This document shows positions 44,401-53,637 of a DNA stretch of 64,000 nt, in pieces; position 1 is the first letter of the stretch, and each line of letters opens with the position of its first letter. Position numbers and translations under genes: made by a program. The DNA is from Lysobacterales bacterium. Its GTDB lineage: Bacteria; Pseudomonadota; Gammaproteobacteria; Xanthomonadales; SZUA-5. The notes below the pieces were generated by a model. The model had not been told where the DNA came from. It saw only the letters and a program-made list of their open reading frames with translations, and made no database searches. Location of the stretch: NCBI GenBank assembly GCA_022844135.1, contig JALHMG010000016.1, positions 36,379 to 100,378 on the forward strand, written 5' to 3'.

Positions 44401-44686
44401 TCCCGGCAACGATTCCACGCAACAGGACTGGTTTACGCTGCAAGCGCCGCTCGAGGGCGCCTCCGGCGGTCGGATCGAATTGCCGATTCTGCGAGTGATT
44501 GGTGGCGAGTTGGATCGAACCGCGTCGTCGAGCACGTTTCGCGTCGGCATGGCTACGCTAACCTTCGTCGGTTGCGATCGCGCAGTGTTCCAGTTCCAGT
44601 TCGATAGCAACGAGTTGGCCGCCGAGCACAGCGGCCGCAGTGGCATGCAGCAGTTGCAGCGCGCAGGTGGGTGCGGGCCGAACTAA
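41486..44686 (+). CDS. Large exported propeller protein with two C-terminal WF-P-GQG domains (paralogue A)
   Basis: 1066 residues with a signal peptide (GLWLALLPNIGAA). The first 760 or so residues are beta-rich and repetitive, like a PQQ/WD propeller (for example LLDNGDVELPLRNG; ILSLSGAGEPIASRAFD). The last 300 contain two copies of a domain starting GPWFHPGIPGQGF and GAWFEPASSGQGL, each followed by an APWFAY/GAWFTY strand, a GGRF/GGEL segment and a DCDRA/GCDRA cysteine. This C-terminal domain is common in exported proteins of Xanthomonadales; its function is unknown. The gene is followed by a close paralogue, so it arose by tandem duplication. Confidence 0.8.
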   Translation: MRTLGLWLALLPNIGAAWDQTPIAISAPEVAPKVVHLASAANGGFHAVVRHRDSILSVDRYTPDGRRLTRIFEPVARLAGGDLAGARRVIDFQGSALTVGTACSMAKVGDDVIWRSELLMLSSRCLPAITPSGGVWLSHSVQFSVLLRASFLTRYDSMGRLVLNLELYDTIDASSNPVVDSEGAVSLGGSDASVRGRSVVINVRADGTTRWRWQADAADGGRFSWLLPRAAGGVLAFGSLSDGSLSADPLTILSLSGAGEPIASRAFDEFSGNQIQGVVGDSESRFALIAKRRIGSSSTAVLVPDASAPFDLPTGFECIPSDRGCALRLLDNGDVELPLRNGVQTRLLRISRTGQLLSERIIPLEQQVTFAVPQTNEGWWLLSGDSLQRVAIDGSTRPFPIEPAALSLPSVAEFQRGDVRLLVLDDGGKAVLARVNARGTVLWQRAFANTPSVQLTGNRALAIADGAACFAGQAQVYCLRLSDGATALEVPTNAAIGAQFGVFADGTLAVVDRNLEGGAEVRRWRIADAQPLPRVVLPMLRVEPAGYLQLRDDRYGGGSMVVIGRSSLGAVLAAWFDNDDTASRNFTLPHVPLDFIVDRQYLALINERIGGGTRRLNLRALDTALDREQMDEELDVVTDADGRVAHLVIGDGNRFVSLASELLPRSERIVSVTPDWRTLLWSKRERAPAIGYLYDSRRLLLARDEGAALAFVMLDNEGNRVDAKTLPCETGSRCFSNLHRQGEFATDVSVAFNRYQANDGRQLRSGTIRLGATPDVPLSQPGLAGPWFHPGIPGQGFMVSYIPETKFVFAPWFAYIRGVPRGGQSALSWYYLRGTVAAGATRADLEIVRNVGGRFAAPPVTAAEVVGRAELRLSDCDRATLSYAFNTDVEFGLSGSMPLVRLGPRLQPCLRTDGTTLATATMVADSNGFSQRQSGAWFEPASSGQGLMFEVQPARAGDAGFVFGAWFTYDVPPGNDSTQQDWFTLQAPLEGASGGRIELPILRVIGGELDRTASSSTFRVGMATLTFVGCDRAVFQFQFDSNELAAEHSGRSGMQQLQRAGGCGPN

Positions 44687-44859
44687 CTCGTGCCGCTTCA
44701 ATAAGGGCCCCAACCCCAGTTCGCAAATCGACCGCAGATTGCCGACACTTCTGTCGCAGTGCGAGTGCGCCGATGGCTCAGCGAATTCGCCAGATTCAGA
44801 CTGCCGCGGCCATTCGCGGCTATGGTTCGCATCTGGCTATTGCCGACTGAGAAAGATCC

Positions 44860-47800
44860 ATGCGTATTTGCGGATTGTTGCTGGCGTTGCTGCCGAGCAT
44901 GGCAGCTGCCTGGGATCAACAGACGCCCATCACTTTCGCGTCGACCGCGTTTTCGCCGGAGGTGCGGTACATAACGAACGCCGCCGACGGCGGTTTTCAT
45001 GCCTTCGTGCTGCACCGCAACGTCATCAGCTTCGATCGCTACGCGGCGGACGGCAGCCGTCTGACCCGCGTGTTCGAACCGGCGTTTCCCCAAGCCAGCA
45101 ATGTTCCGCCTGCGGCGCGCTTGCTGGATATCGAGGGCGGCATGCTGGCGCTCGATGCCAATTGCGCAGTGCGAAAGTTCGATGACGGCGGCGTGCGTTG
45201 GCGCAACAATGAACGACCCGTCTTCACCAGTTGCTACGCGCCCGCTGTCACGCCCTCTGGCGGGCTGTGGCTCCTGTACAGCCCAAGCGGCCTTGGCAAC
45301 TACTCGTTAAGCCGGCACGATGCCGCTGGACGGCGCTTGGTCGATATCCGGCTCGACACCACGCTCAATGCCGCCAGCAACCCCGTCGCCGATGACGCTG
45401 AGGGGGTGTACATCGCGGGCTCCGATTCGATCAGAGGCGGGCCAGCTGTGCTGGCGCGCGTGGATGCCCTTGGCGCGGTTCGCTGGCGCTGGCAGGCCGA
45501 TACTCCCGGCGGTGCCTTCCGTTGGCTGCTGCCGCGCGCCGATGGCGGCGTGCTTGCCTTCGGCTCGGTGACCGGCGGATTTCAGTCGGAAGGGCCGCTG
45601 GCGATCCTCTCTTTCAATGCCAATGGCCAGCGCCTCACGTCGCGTTCCATCGATCTGTTGCGCAGCAACGGGATTCTCGGCGTCGCTGGCGATTCGGAAT
45701 CGCGTTTCGCAGTAATCGCCAGACGCGACGTTGGACCCTCGACGGCGCTTTTTCTGCCCAGCGCATCCACGCTCTTCGATCTGCCAGTGGGATTCGAATG
45801 CGTCCCAAGCATCCAAGGCTGTGCGCTGCGCATCCTGGAGAACGGCGATGTCGAATTGCCGCTGTGGAGCGGCATTCAACCGGCGCGACTGCTGCGCGTC
45901 TCGCGAACCGGGCAGTTGCTGAGCGACCGCGCGATTCCACTGCTTCGAGTGAACTTTGCGGTGCCGCAAGCGGACGAAGGCTGGTGGCTGATGGCGGACA
46001 ATGGCGTCCATCGCGTAGCGCCCGAGGGCGCAACCAGCGCAGTCTCCATCCAGCCGGCCGATGTCTCCATGCAACTTCTGGGAGAGTACCAGCGCAGCGA
46101 TGTGCGGCTGCTCATGCTGGGCGATGCCGGAAGAACGGTTGTGGCGCGCGTCGACGCGCAGGGAACGGTGGTTTGGCAGCGCGAGTTCGCCAACGAAGAG
46201 CAAACCAGCCTCCCGGCGCCGGAATCGCCGTTCGCGTTTGCCGATACCACTGCCTGCTTCCAAGCCCCGGCGCAATTGCGCATACGCTGCTTGCGCCTGA
46301 ATGACGGCACGACCTTGTTGGAAGTGCCGGTGAACGCGACCATCGGTGCGCAGTTCGGCGTGTTCGCCAATGGCACGCTTGCGCTGATCGATCGCAACCT
46401 CGAAGGCGGCGCCGAGGTGCGCCGATGGCGAATCGCCGATGCCCGGCCGTTGCCGCCGGTCATCCTGCCGCCACTGCGCACGACGTCGGGCGAGTACCTC
46501 CGGCTGCGCAGCGATCGGCAACTCGGCGCCAGCATGGTGGCGATCGGACGCAGCCCTGGAGGGGCGCTGCAAGCCGCGTGGTTCGATAGCGATGATTTCG
46601 TGTCGCGCAACTTCGCCCTGCAGCAACTGCCGATCGAGTATTTCGTGGATGGGCAATATCTGGCGCTGATCGAAGACCGGGTCGGCGGCGCGGCGCGGCG
46701 CTTGTTCTTGCGCGTGCTCGACACCGCGATGGACCGCACGCAAATGAATGAGGAAATCGATGCGGCGTATGACGGCAGCAGACGCGCAGGGCGCCTCATC
46801 ATCGGCAATGGCAACCGTTTCGTGTCGCTGGCGCCGGAAGATCCGGCGGCCGACGGGCCGGTACGCATTCTGTCGGTCACTCCCGATTGGCGCAGCATCC
46901 TGTGGCTGAAACTTCAGCGCGCACCTGCGATCGGTTATCTGGCCGGAAGCAGTCGACTGCTGCTGGCGCGCGACGAAGGCGCCGCTCTGTCCCTTGTGCT
47001 ACTCGACAACGACGGCGATCGCGTCGATGCCAGAACTTTGCCGTGCGAGGCGGGAAACACCTGCAGAACGCAGCTGGTCAGGCAAGGCGAGTTTGGCGAC
47101 GACGTTCGCATTGCGTACTCTCGCTATCAATCGAACGACGCCGACCAGTTGCGTTCGGGAACGATCCGACTCAGCGCCACATCGGACGTGCCGCCGAGTC
47201 AGCCGGGGCTTTCCGGCCCCTGGTTCCACCCCGGCATTCCAGGCCAGGGCTTTTTGATCAGCTACATCCCCGCTGCCAATCTGATCTTCGCGCCATGGTT
47301 CACTTATCGCGGCGCGCCGTATGGCGATCAGTCGCAACTGGCCTGGTACTACCTGCAGGGGTCGCCAGTGGCTGGCGCCGCCAGCGCCGATCTGGAGATC
47401 GTGCGCAATACCGGCGGGCGATTCGCGGCACCGCCGATCACCCAGGCTGAGGTCGTTGGTCGCGCCGAATTGCGACTCACCGATTGCGATCGCGCCACGC
47501 TCAGTTACACCTTCAACGCCAACGTCGAAGGCGGTCGCAGCGCGAGCATGCCGCTGGAACGTCTGGGCCCAAGATTGCAAGCTTGCCTGCGGACCGACGG
47601 CACGACGCTATCGCCGCCGACGACGGTAGCCGATAACAACGGTTTCAGCCAACGCCAGTCCGGCGCGTGGTTCGAACCGGCTACCTCAGGCCAGGGATTG
47701 ATGTTCGAAGTGCAGCCCGCACGCGAGGGCGACCCAGGCTTCGTGTTCGGCGCGTGGTTCACCTACGACATTCCGCCAGCTAACGATGCGGCGGCACAGG

Positions 47801-48054
47801 ATTGGTTTTCGCTGCAGGCGCCAATCGGCACTGCCAGCGAAGGGCGTATCGAACTGCCCATCGTGCGCGTGATCGGCGGCGAGCTGAACCGCACCGCCAC
47901 GCAGAACGCGTTCCGTGTCGGCACCGCAACGCTGACCTTCAACGGCTGCGACCGAGCTGTGTTTGCTTTCGAGTTCGACACGGGCAAACTGGCCGCCGAG
48001 CACAGCGGCCGCAGCGGCACACAACAGCTGCAGCGCGCGGGCGGGTGCGGATAG
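44860..48054 (+). CDS. Large exported propeller protein with two C-terminal WF-P-GQG domains (paralogue B)
   Basis: 1064 residues, colinear with the gene before it over the whole length; by eye well over half the residues agree (for example NLEGGAEVRRWRIADA is identical in both). Signal peptide, propeller-like region and both terminal domains (GPWFHPGIPGQGF; GAWFEPATSGQGL) are kept, and both end with AAEHSGRSG-x-QQLQRAGGCG. The intergenic sequences differ, except for a short CTGA-GAAAGA string before each start. Both copies look intact, so the duplication is maintained. Confidence 0.8.
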   Translation: MRICGLLLALLPSMAAAWDQQTPITFASTAFSPEVRYITNAADGGFHAFVLHRNVISFDRYAADGSRLTRVFEPAFPQASNVPPAARLLDIEGGMLALDANCAVRKFDDGGVRWRNNERPVFTSCYAPAVTPSGGLWLLYSPSGLGNYSLSRHDAAGRRLVDIRLDTTLNAASNPVADDAEGVYIAGSDSIRGGPAVLARVDALGAVRWRWQADTPGGAFRWLLPRADGGVLAFGSVTGGFQSEGPLAILSFNANGQRLTSRSIDLLRSNGILGVAGDSESRFAVIARRDVGPSTALFLPSASTLFDLPVGFECVPSIQGCALRILENGDVELPLWSGIQPARLLRVSRTGQLLSDRAIPLLRVNFAVPQADEGWWLMADNGVHRVAPEGATSAVSIQPADVSMQLLGEYQRSDVRLLMLGDAGRTVVARVDAQGTVVWQREFANEEQTSLPAPESPFAFADTTACFQAPAQLRIRCLRLNDGTTLLEVPVNATIGAQFGVFANGTLALIDRNLEGGAEVRRWRIADARPLPPVILPPLRTTSGEYLRLRSDRQLGASMVAIGRSPGGALQAAWFDSDDFVSRNFALQQLPIEYFVDGQYLALIEDRVGGAARRLFLRVLDTAMDRTQMNEEIDAAYDGSRRAGRLIIGNGNRFVSLAPEDPAADGPVRILSVTPDWRSILWLKLQRAPAIGYLAGSSRLLLARDEGAALSLVLLDNDGDRVDARTLPCEAGNTCRTQLVRQGEFGDDVRIAYSRYQSNDADQLRSGTIRLSATSDVPPSQPGLSGPWFHPGIPGQGFLISYIPAANLIFAPWFTYRGAPYGDQSQLAWYYLQGSPVAGAASADLEIVRNTGGRFAAPPITQAEVVGRAELRLTDCDRATLSYTFNANVEGGRSASMPLERLGPRLQACLRTDGTTLSPPTTVADNNGFSQRQSGAWFEPATSGQGLMFEVQPAREGDPGFVFGAWFTYDIPPANDAAAQDWFSLQAPIGTASEGRIELPIVRVIGGELNRTATQNAFRVGTATLTFNGCDRAVFAFEFDTGKLAAEHSGRSGTQQLQRAGGCG

Positions 48055-48367
48055 TTGTTTCGTTAGCAAGTTTCCGGCGAAACACTGCGTTCGGAGTGGC
48101 AAGCTGATTCTCGGAACGGTTTGAATATCCAAAGCGAGCGGTGATTCAAGCCGCTTTCTTTCAAAGCCAGTGACTTGCGATCACTTGTCAGAAATTTCCT
48201 ACAAGCGCATCAGCGTAACCCTTACAGCATAGTCAGCGTTACGCTCATAGATGCGCGCTGGGATTGGTTACAGACTCGCATCCGTGTCGAACCAAGGACA
48301 CGCTCACCTGCGACACTTCGCGCTGCCTGCACTCCTTGTCGCAATAGGATCATTCGCGGAGCTGGTC
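48055..48367. other. Intergenic region before the Rhs gene
   Basis: No gene supported. It is AT-richer than its surroundings and holds an inverted repeat AGCGTAA (48213-48219) / TTACGCT (48240-48246). Presumably carries the promoter of the Rhs gene; nothing else recognised. Confidence 0.4.
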
Positions 48368-48990
48368 ATGAAATGTCTGAAGCCGCTGTGGCCGCTACCT
48401 GCTCTCCTGTTCCCGCTCCTTGCGCAGGCCACGGATCCTCCTCCACCACCCAACCCAGACGGCACACCCATCCGCGAGCCATATCAGGAATTCGACAAGC
48501 GCCTTAACCCGCATATTTCATGAGGTCGCGATGAAATCGCTTGATTTCGTTGTTACGGCGTGGAAATCATCGAGTTGGTCGTACTGACAGAGTGTTCGCT
48601 GCCATTTCCTCGCTAACACGGCCCTCGCTCGTTCTTTGCGCCGGACTCTTCGTTGCTCGTCGTCCCAATGGAACAACCATTCCTCCTCCTCGCGCCTCGA
48701 TTCCGGCGCAAAGCCCTTCGCGATCTTCCGCGTTTCCTCATGAAATATGCGGGTTAAAGCAGCGCGCGAAGTGGGGCCGTTGGGTGGCGATACCTTCGGC
48801 GAGAACGTGTCGCTGTACAACGGCAGCACGGAGTTCTCGGTGGTCGATCTGGCGATTCCGGGCAACAGCGAATTGGCGGTGGAAGTGCGCCGCCGTCTGA
48901 AGATCGAAGACCCGACGAACGCGCCGCGCCTGCCGGGCTTCAACGACTGGCAGTTCGATGTGCCGCATATGGTGGGCACGTTCACCCAAG
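48368..48990 (+). pseudogene. 5' part of an Rhs gene, broken by an inserted element and a frameshift
   Basis: The ATG at 48368 opens a signal peptide (LWPLPALLFPLLAQA) and a Pro-rich N-terminus ending EPYQEFDKRL. There the frame is cut by a 246-bp element (48508-48753). Behind it the sequence resumes in the original frame as KAAREVGPLGGDTFGENVSL and continues as an Rhs N-terminal domain to MVGTFT. At a CCC run (48985-48987) one extra base shifts the frame; dropping it joins GTFT to KCTDQRCS and the long downstream frame. As it stands the protein cannot be made in one piece. Confidence 0.75.
48508..48753. mobile_element. 246-bp MITE-like element with 18-bp terminal inverted repeats and TTAA duplication
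   Basis: Perfect terminal inverted repeats CCCGCATATTTCATGAGG (48508-48525) and its complement (48736-48753). TTAA flanks both sides (48504-48507, 48754-48757). Removing the element and one TTAA restores the Rhs frame as DKRL-KAAREV, so TTAA is a target duplication. It has no transposase gene of its own. TTAA fits the YTAR target reported for the IS701 group, but the family is not proven. Confidence 0.8.
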
Positions 48991-51900
48991 TGCACCGATC
49001 AGCGCTGCTCAAACGCGCTGGCGCCTACGCCGCATGGCGTCAACTTCCGCATCGACGAGCTCTGGCACGGCACGCACTTGCACATCCCCGGCCGTGGCGA
49101 TGAGGAAGTGCTCAAAGCACTCACGCCGGGATTTCCGCAATTGACGGGCGGCAATGCCCCGTGGATTACCAAGAGCCTCGTGCGCTTTGAGTGCAAGTCA
49201 ACGCTCAATAATCCAGGATCGGGTCGCAGCGGCGAAGGATTTATTGCGATCACGCCCGATGGCGTTCGCTACACGCTCGATCACATGATCGTGAAGCCCA
49301 CCTCCTCTGTGCAGAAATCCTGGCTGGCGCAAGGAGGCGGTGGCGGCGGCACACAGTTTCCCGTGTCGCGGGTGCGCGTCTGGCTGATGGTCACGCGCAT
49401 CGAAGATCGCTTTGGCAATCGGGTCAACTACACCTGGACGGATGATCGGCTCACAGGCATCCAAAGCGATGGCGTGGGCACCACCGACGACAATCGTACG
49501 CTGACCATCGAGTACACGGCGGGCCAGGTCTCCAGCATCGTTTCGAGCGGTGTGCCATCGCGCACAGTGTCGTATGCCTATCAGCCGGCCTCTGGCGGCC
49601 CGGCGCTGCACACGGTCACGCTGCCCGATACCTCGACTTGGGTGTACCAATACGCTGCCGGCAGTTTAATCACGCAGCCCGGTGGATTGACGCTGGTAGA
49701 AACGCCAGACGTCTGCCCGGAGCCGAGCACGGCCAAGGGCGAATTTACCTACGTCATCACCCATCCCTCGAAGCTCTTCGGCACATTCTCGTTCGTGGCG
49801 CGCCGCAACTATCGGGTCGTACTCGATCGCGTTTGCACAAGCGAGGGGAACGGCGCGTATCAGGTACTGAGATTTCCGAACTACTCCGACAACTTCGCAC
49901 TCGTGAGTAAGTCTTTCACCGGTCCTGCGCAGCCGCAGGAAACCTGGACCTATAACTACGGCTCCGTGCCGAACTTCGTGCCGTGCACCGGTTGCTCGTT
50001 TCAAAAGACGGTCACGGTCACTGAGCCCGACGGTTCGACCCTTGAGAACGATTTTGGCGTTTTGGCCGTCGACTTTGATCCCAATCCACCTGTGATTCTG
50101 CGCGCCAACGAAGGCCGATTGTTGGCCGAGCGCACGCGTTCGCCGAGCAGCGCGTTGCTGACGAGCAAGAGCTACAGCTATCCGGAGGAAACCGAATCAC
50201 CGGTTAACGATCCCTATCCAGATCGCTATGGCGAGACTTTCATCGACAACGTCGATCTGACCTCGGTGCGCGTGCGCCCACTTTTGTCCACCACGACCAC
50301 ACAGCAAGGCGTGACCTTCACCCACAGCCAATCGAACTTCGACGGCTACGCCCGCGCGCGGACGCACACCAAGTCCAGCAACGGCACGCCGGCGTTCTCG
50401 AAAACCGAGGCGATCACCTTCCACGACGATCTCGATATCTGGGTATTGCACCAGGAAGCTTCGCGCTCGGTGGATGGGATTTCCGTGCACAGCACCGGGT
50501 TCGATCAGAACACCGCGCGGCCGATCAGCGTCAGCGAGTACGGGCGGCTCGACCGCACCATGACCTGGCACAGCGATGGCAATCTGCATCAAATGCGCGA
50601 CGCGTTGAACCGGGCGTTTACGCTCACCAACTACGAACGCGGCGTGGCCAAATCGATCCAGTTGCCCTCCGGTCCTACCACCACGGCCACCGTCGATGGC
50701 TTCGGAAACCTGACCCGCATCACCGACGTGATGGGGTTTATCACGAACTACAAATACGATGGCCGTAATCGTCTGGAGCGCATCGACTACCCGGCGCCGG
50801 ATAGCGTGGCATGGGCGCCGACGATCATTCTCACCGCGCCGTCCACCGTTGGAGCGCACGGGATTCCCGCCGGTTTGTGGAAGCGCACCGAAACTACGGG
50901 AAGCAAAGTTCAAGAGACCTGGTTCGACGGCCGCTGGCGCCCGATCCTGACCAAGGAATCGGCGAGCGATGGCAGCACCACGCCGACCTTTATTCGCCGT
51001 GCGTTCGATCATCGCAACCGCGAAGTGTTCGTCAGTTATCCGGCGCAATCGCCGGTGGTAGGCGAAATCGACAACTGGCAGAACTTGAACACGGGCATCG
51101 CCACGGATTTCGACGCACTGGATCGCGTCACCCAGACGCGGCAGCAATCGGAGATCGGTCTGCTGACGACCAACACTATCTATGATCTCGGCTTCGAAAC
51201 ATTTTTTACCGACGCCCGCGGATTTGTCACGCGCACGCGCTTCCAAGCGTATGACTCGCCCACCAACGCCTGGCCGCGCGAAATCGTCGCGGCATTGGGC
51301 CAACCCATCGCGCAGACCACCGAAATCACGCGCGATGTGTTCGGTAAACCCGAGCGTATTCGTCGCAGCGGCAACTACATCCCGCCCAGTGGCGCGCCGC
51401 AGCCGCAACAGCTCGATCGCCACTTCATCTATGACGCAAATCAGCGCCTGTGCAAAACGGTCGAACCCGAAACCGGCGGCACGCTGATCGATTACGACAG
51501 CGTCAACCAGATCGCATGGACGGCGATCGGTCAGAACACCAGTTTGCAGTGCGATCGTAATAGCGCGTTAACCACGCAACGTTCATTCCACACCTATGAC
51601 GCGATGCACCGCCTGACCGGCATCAACCACCCGGACGGCACCACCGATCTTGGCTACACGTACTTCGCCGACGGCGCCGTGCACACCGCCAGCAACTCCG
51701 ATCCAGCCACGCCCGCCAACAGCAACACCTGGACCTACACCTACAACAAACGCCGCCTGCTCGAATCCGAATCGCTGGCCTACAACAATCGCACCTTCAA
51801 CATCGCGCACGCCTACAACGCGCTGGCGCATCGCCAATCGCTGACTTATCCGAGCGGCCAAACCGTGGCCTTCCAACCTGACGCGCGCGGCCGCGCGCGG

Positions 51901-53637
51901 CAAGTGGGCAGCTACGTCAGCAACATCACCCGCCACCCCAATGGCGCGCTGCATCAATCCACGTACGCCAACGGCATCGCGCATACCACCTTCCAGAACC
52001 TGCGCATGCTGCCGCTGCGGCGCATCCACGGCGCGCATATGAACCAGTGGTTCGCCTATGACGCCAACGCCAACCTGACCAGCATCGACGACGTGGTCGA
52101 CGTCGGCTTCGGCGGCACGCAAGTGTTCCTCGAAGACCGCACGCTCAGCTATGACGCGCTCAATCGCCTGATCGGCGCCGATGCACCCTTCCAGTACGGC
52201 GCCGAAAGTTATCGATACGATGCGCTCGACAACCTGCGCGAAACCCGCTTCGGCAGCGGTGTCGGACAAACGGTCTTTGACTACACGCTCGACAGCCGCA
52301 ACCTGACCAGCGGTGTTACCCTCAACGGCGCGCCGTACTTAAGCTACAGCCACAACGCCCAAGGCGATGCGCTGTCGCGCGTTTATGCGTCCAACGCCGA
52401 GCTGTTCGCCAACGGTTTCGAGCAGTTCAGCGCGCAAAACCGCGCCAATGCTTTCCGCAATCCGCAGTTCGCACCCAACCAGCAATACAGCTTCGACCGC
52501 GCGCATCGGTTGACAGCCATCGCCAATCTCGAAGCCTACGTCTACGACGCTCACGGACGGCGCATCGCCAGCATTTTGCCCAACGCCCAGCGCCGCTATC
52601 AGGTCTATTCCCACGCCGGCGCGTTGCTGCACAGCGAAGACCAGAGCACCGGCCAGACCACCGATTATTTGCTCCTCGACAACGAGCTGGTGGCCGAGCG
52701 CCGGGCACCCATCGGCGGCGGCCCCGCCGTCATCGCCTACCGCCACAGCGACACAAGGCAAACGCCGAGCGTCAAAACCGATGCCACCGGCACCCGCACC
52801 GCCCGCGACATCCTCGCCCCCTTCGGCTCCCCGTACAGCGGCAGCTACACCCAAGGCCCAGGTTTCACCAACCACACCACCGACGGCCAGAGCGGGCTGA
52901 CCTACATGCAGCAGCGCTACTACGATCCAATCGGCGGGCGGTTCTTGAGCCCCGATCCGATGGCCGTTGATCCTGGGACCGCGTGGAACTACAACCGATA
53001 CAACTATGCGGCAGGGAATCCGTATAAGTATCGAGACGCGGACGGACAAGCGGCGGAGACCGTATGGGATGCCGCAAGCCTCGCTGCGGGCGGCGCTGCC
53101 TTTGTCGGCAACGTTACAGTCGGCAATTACGGTGCAGCGGCAGTCGATTTGGCTGGAATTGTTTTGGACGGAGCCGCAACTGCCGTACCTGGAATTCCAG
53201 GAGGTGCAGGTGCTGCAATTGCGGCCGTACGCTATGGCGACGACATGGTTGCGGCGGCAACTTCGGCCACCAATGGCGCCGATGGACTGGCAGACCTTGC
53301 TAAGTTTCGATCTGAACTAGGAATGCCAGATGGCAACGGAACGCTTGCTCGTCTGGATGTTGATGGCAAGTCATTTTACGGAATCAACGCTCACGATCAG
53401 AATGTGAGCCTTACTGTCAACCCGATTTCTAGAACGCATGCCGAAACCGATGCCTTGCAACAGGCTGCCAACTCTGGTGTTTCGGCCCGTGAAGCTACAC
53501 TCTTTGTCGATAGGCCACTTTGTGACGCATGTGGAAAATACGGTGCCGTTCGAAGCATGGCTGGACAACTTGGGCTTGAACGAATTACAGTTATTACCCC
53601 ATCGGGCACAACGGTGTTGGAGCCGAAACTAAAATGA
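48958..53637 (+). CDS. Rhs/YD-repeat polymorphic toxin with C-terminal deaminase domain (lacks its N-terminus)
   Basis: An open frame of 1559 codons; genuine homology starts near KCTDQRCS, the first residues being a frameshift artefact. YD repeats run through most of it (NYKYDGRNRLERI, TSIDDVVDV, SYDALNRLIG) and end in the Rhs core signature YYDPIGGRFLSPDP near 52920. A hydrophobic pretoxin segment follows, then the toxin tip. The tip has the deaminase-fold signature HAE (His codon at 53437) and PLCDAC (Cys codons at 53521 and 53530), matching zinc-dependent nucleic-acid deaminases of polymorphic toxins such as the DddA/SCP1.201 or MafB19 groups; the subgroup is not assigned. The tip is AT-richer than the core. 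The stop overlaps the immunity gene (ATGA). No secretion gene is nearby. Confidence 0.85.
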   Translation: MCRIWWARSPKCTDQRCSNALAPTPHGVNFRIDELWHGTHLHIPGRGDEEVLKALTPGFPQLTGGNAPWITKSLVRFECKSTLNNPGSGRSGEGFIAITPDGVRYTLDHMIVKPTSSVQKSWLAQGGGGGGTQFPVSRVRVWLMVTRIEDRFGNRVNYTWTDDRLTGIQSDGVGTTDDNRTLTIEYTAGQVSSIVSSGVPSRTVSYAYQPASGGPALHTVTLPDTSTWVYQYAAGSLITQPGGLTLVETPDVCPEPSTAKGEFTYVITHPSKLFGTFSFVARRNYRVVLDRVCTSEGNGAYQVLRFPNYSDNFALVSKSFTGPAQPQETWTYNYGSVPNFVPCTGCSFQKTVTVTEPDGSTLENDFGVLAVDFDPNPPVILRANEGRLLAERTRSPSSALLTSKSYSYPEETESPVNDPYPDRYGETFIDNVDLTSVRVRPLLSTTTTQQGVTFTHSQSNFDGYARARTHTKSSNGTPAFSKTEAITFHDDLDIWVLHQEASRSVDGISVHSTGFDQNTARPISVSEYGRLDRTMTWHSDGNLHQMRDALNRAFTLTNYERGVAKSIQLPSGPTTTATVDGFGNLTRITDVMGFITNYKYDGRNRLERIDYPAPDSVAWAPTIILTAPSTVGAHGIPAGLWKRTETTGSKVQETWFDGRWRPILTKESASDGSTTPTFIRRAFDHRNREVFVSYPAQSPVVGEIDNWQNLNTGIATDFDALDRVTQTRQQSEIGLLTTNTIYDLGFETFFTDARGFVTRTRFQAYDSPTNAWPREIVAALGQPIAQTTEITRDVFGKPERIRRSGNYIPPSGAPQPQQLDRHFIYDANQRLCKTVEPETGGTLIDYDSVNQIAWTAIGQNTSLQCDRNSALTTQRSFHTYDAMHRLTGINHPDGTTDLGYTYFADGAVHTASNSDPATPANSNTWTYTYNKRRLLESESLAYNNRTFNIAHAYNALAHRQSLTYPSGQTVAFQPDARGRARQVGSYVSNITRHPNGALHQSTYANGIAHTTFQNLRMLPLRRIHGAHMNQWFAYDANANLTSIDDVVDVGFGGTQVFLEDRTLSYDALNRLIGADAPFQYGAESYRYDALDNLRETRFGSGVGQTVFDYTLDSRNLTSGVTLNGAPYLSYSHNAQGDALSRVYASNAELFANGFEQFSAQNRANAFRNPQFAPNQQYSFDRAHRLTAIANLEAYVYDAHGRRIASILPNAQRRYQVYSHAGALLHSEDQSTGQTTDYLLLDNELVAERRAPIGGGPAVIAYRHSDTRQTPSVKTDATGTRTARDILAPFGSPYSGSYTQGPGFTNHTTDGQSGLTYMQQRYYDPIGGRFLSPDPMAVDPGTAWNYNRYNYAAGNPYKYRDADGQAAETVWDAASLAAGGAAFVGNVTVGNYGAAAVDLAGIVLDGAATAVPGIPGGAGAAIAAVRYGDDMVAAATSATNGADGLADLAKFRSELGMPDGNGTLARLDVDGKSFYGINAHDQNVSLTVNPISRTHAETDALQQAANSGVSAREATLFVDRPLCDACGKYGAVRSMAGQLGLERITVITPSGTTVLEPKLK

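Noticed and set aside
48508..48753. Complete insertion sequence
   Set aside because: Far too short and without a transposase frame; minus-strand frames crossing it run on into the Rhs gene.
48368..53637. Programmed frameshift producing a full Rhs protein
   Set aside because: The short CCC run is not a typical slippery site, and the inserted element separately breaks the gene.
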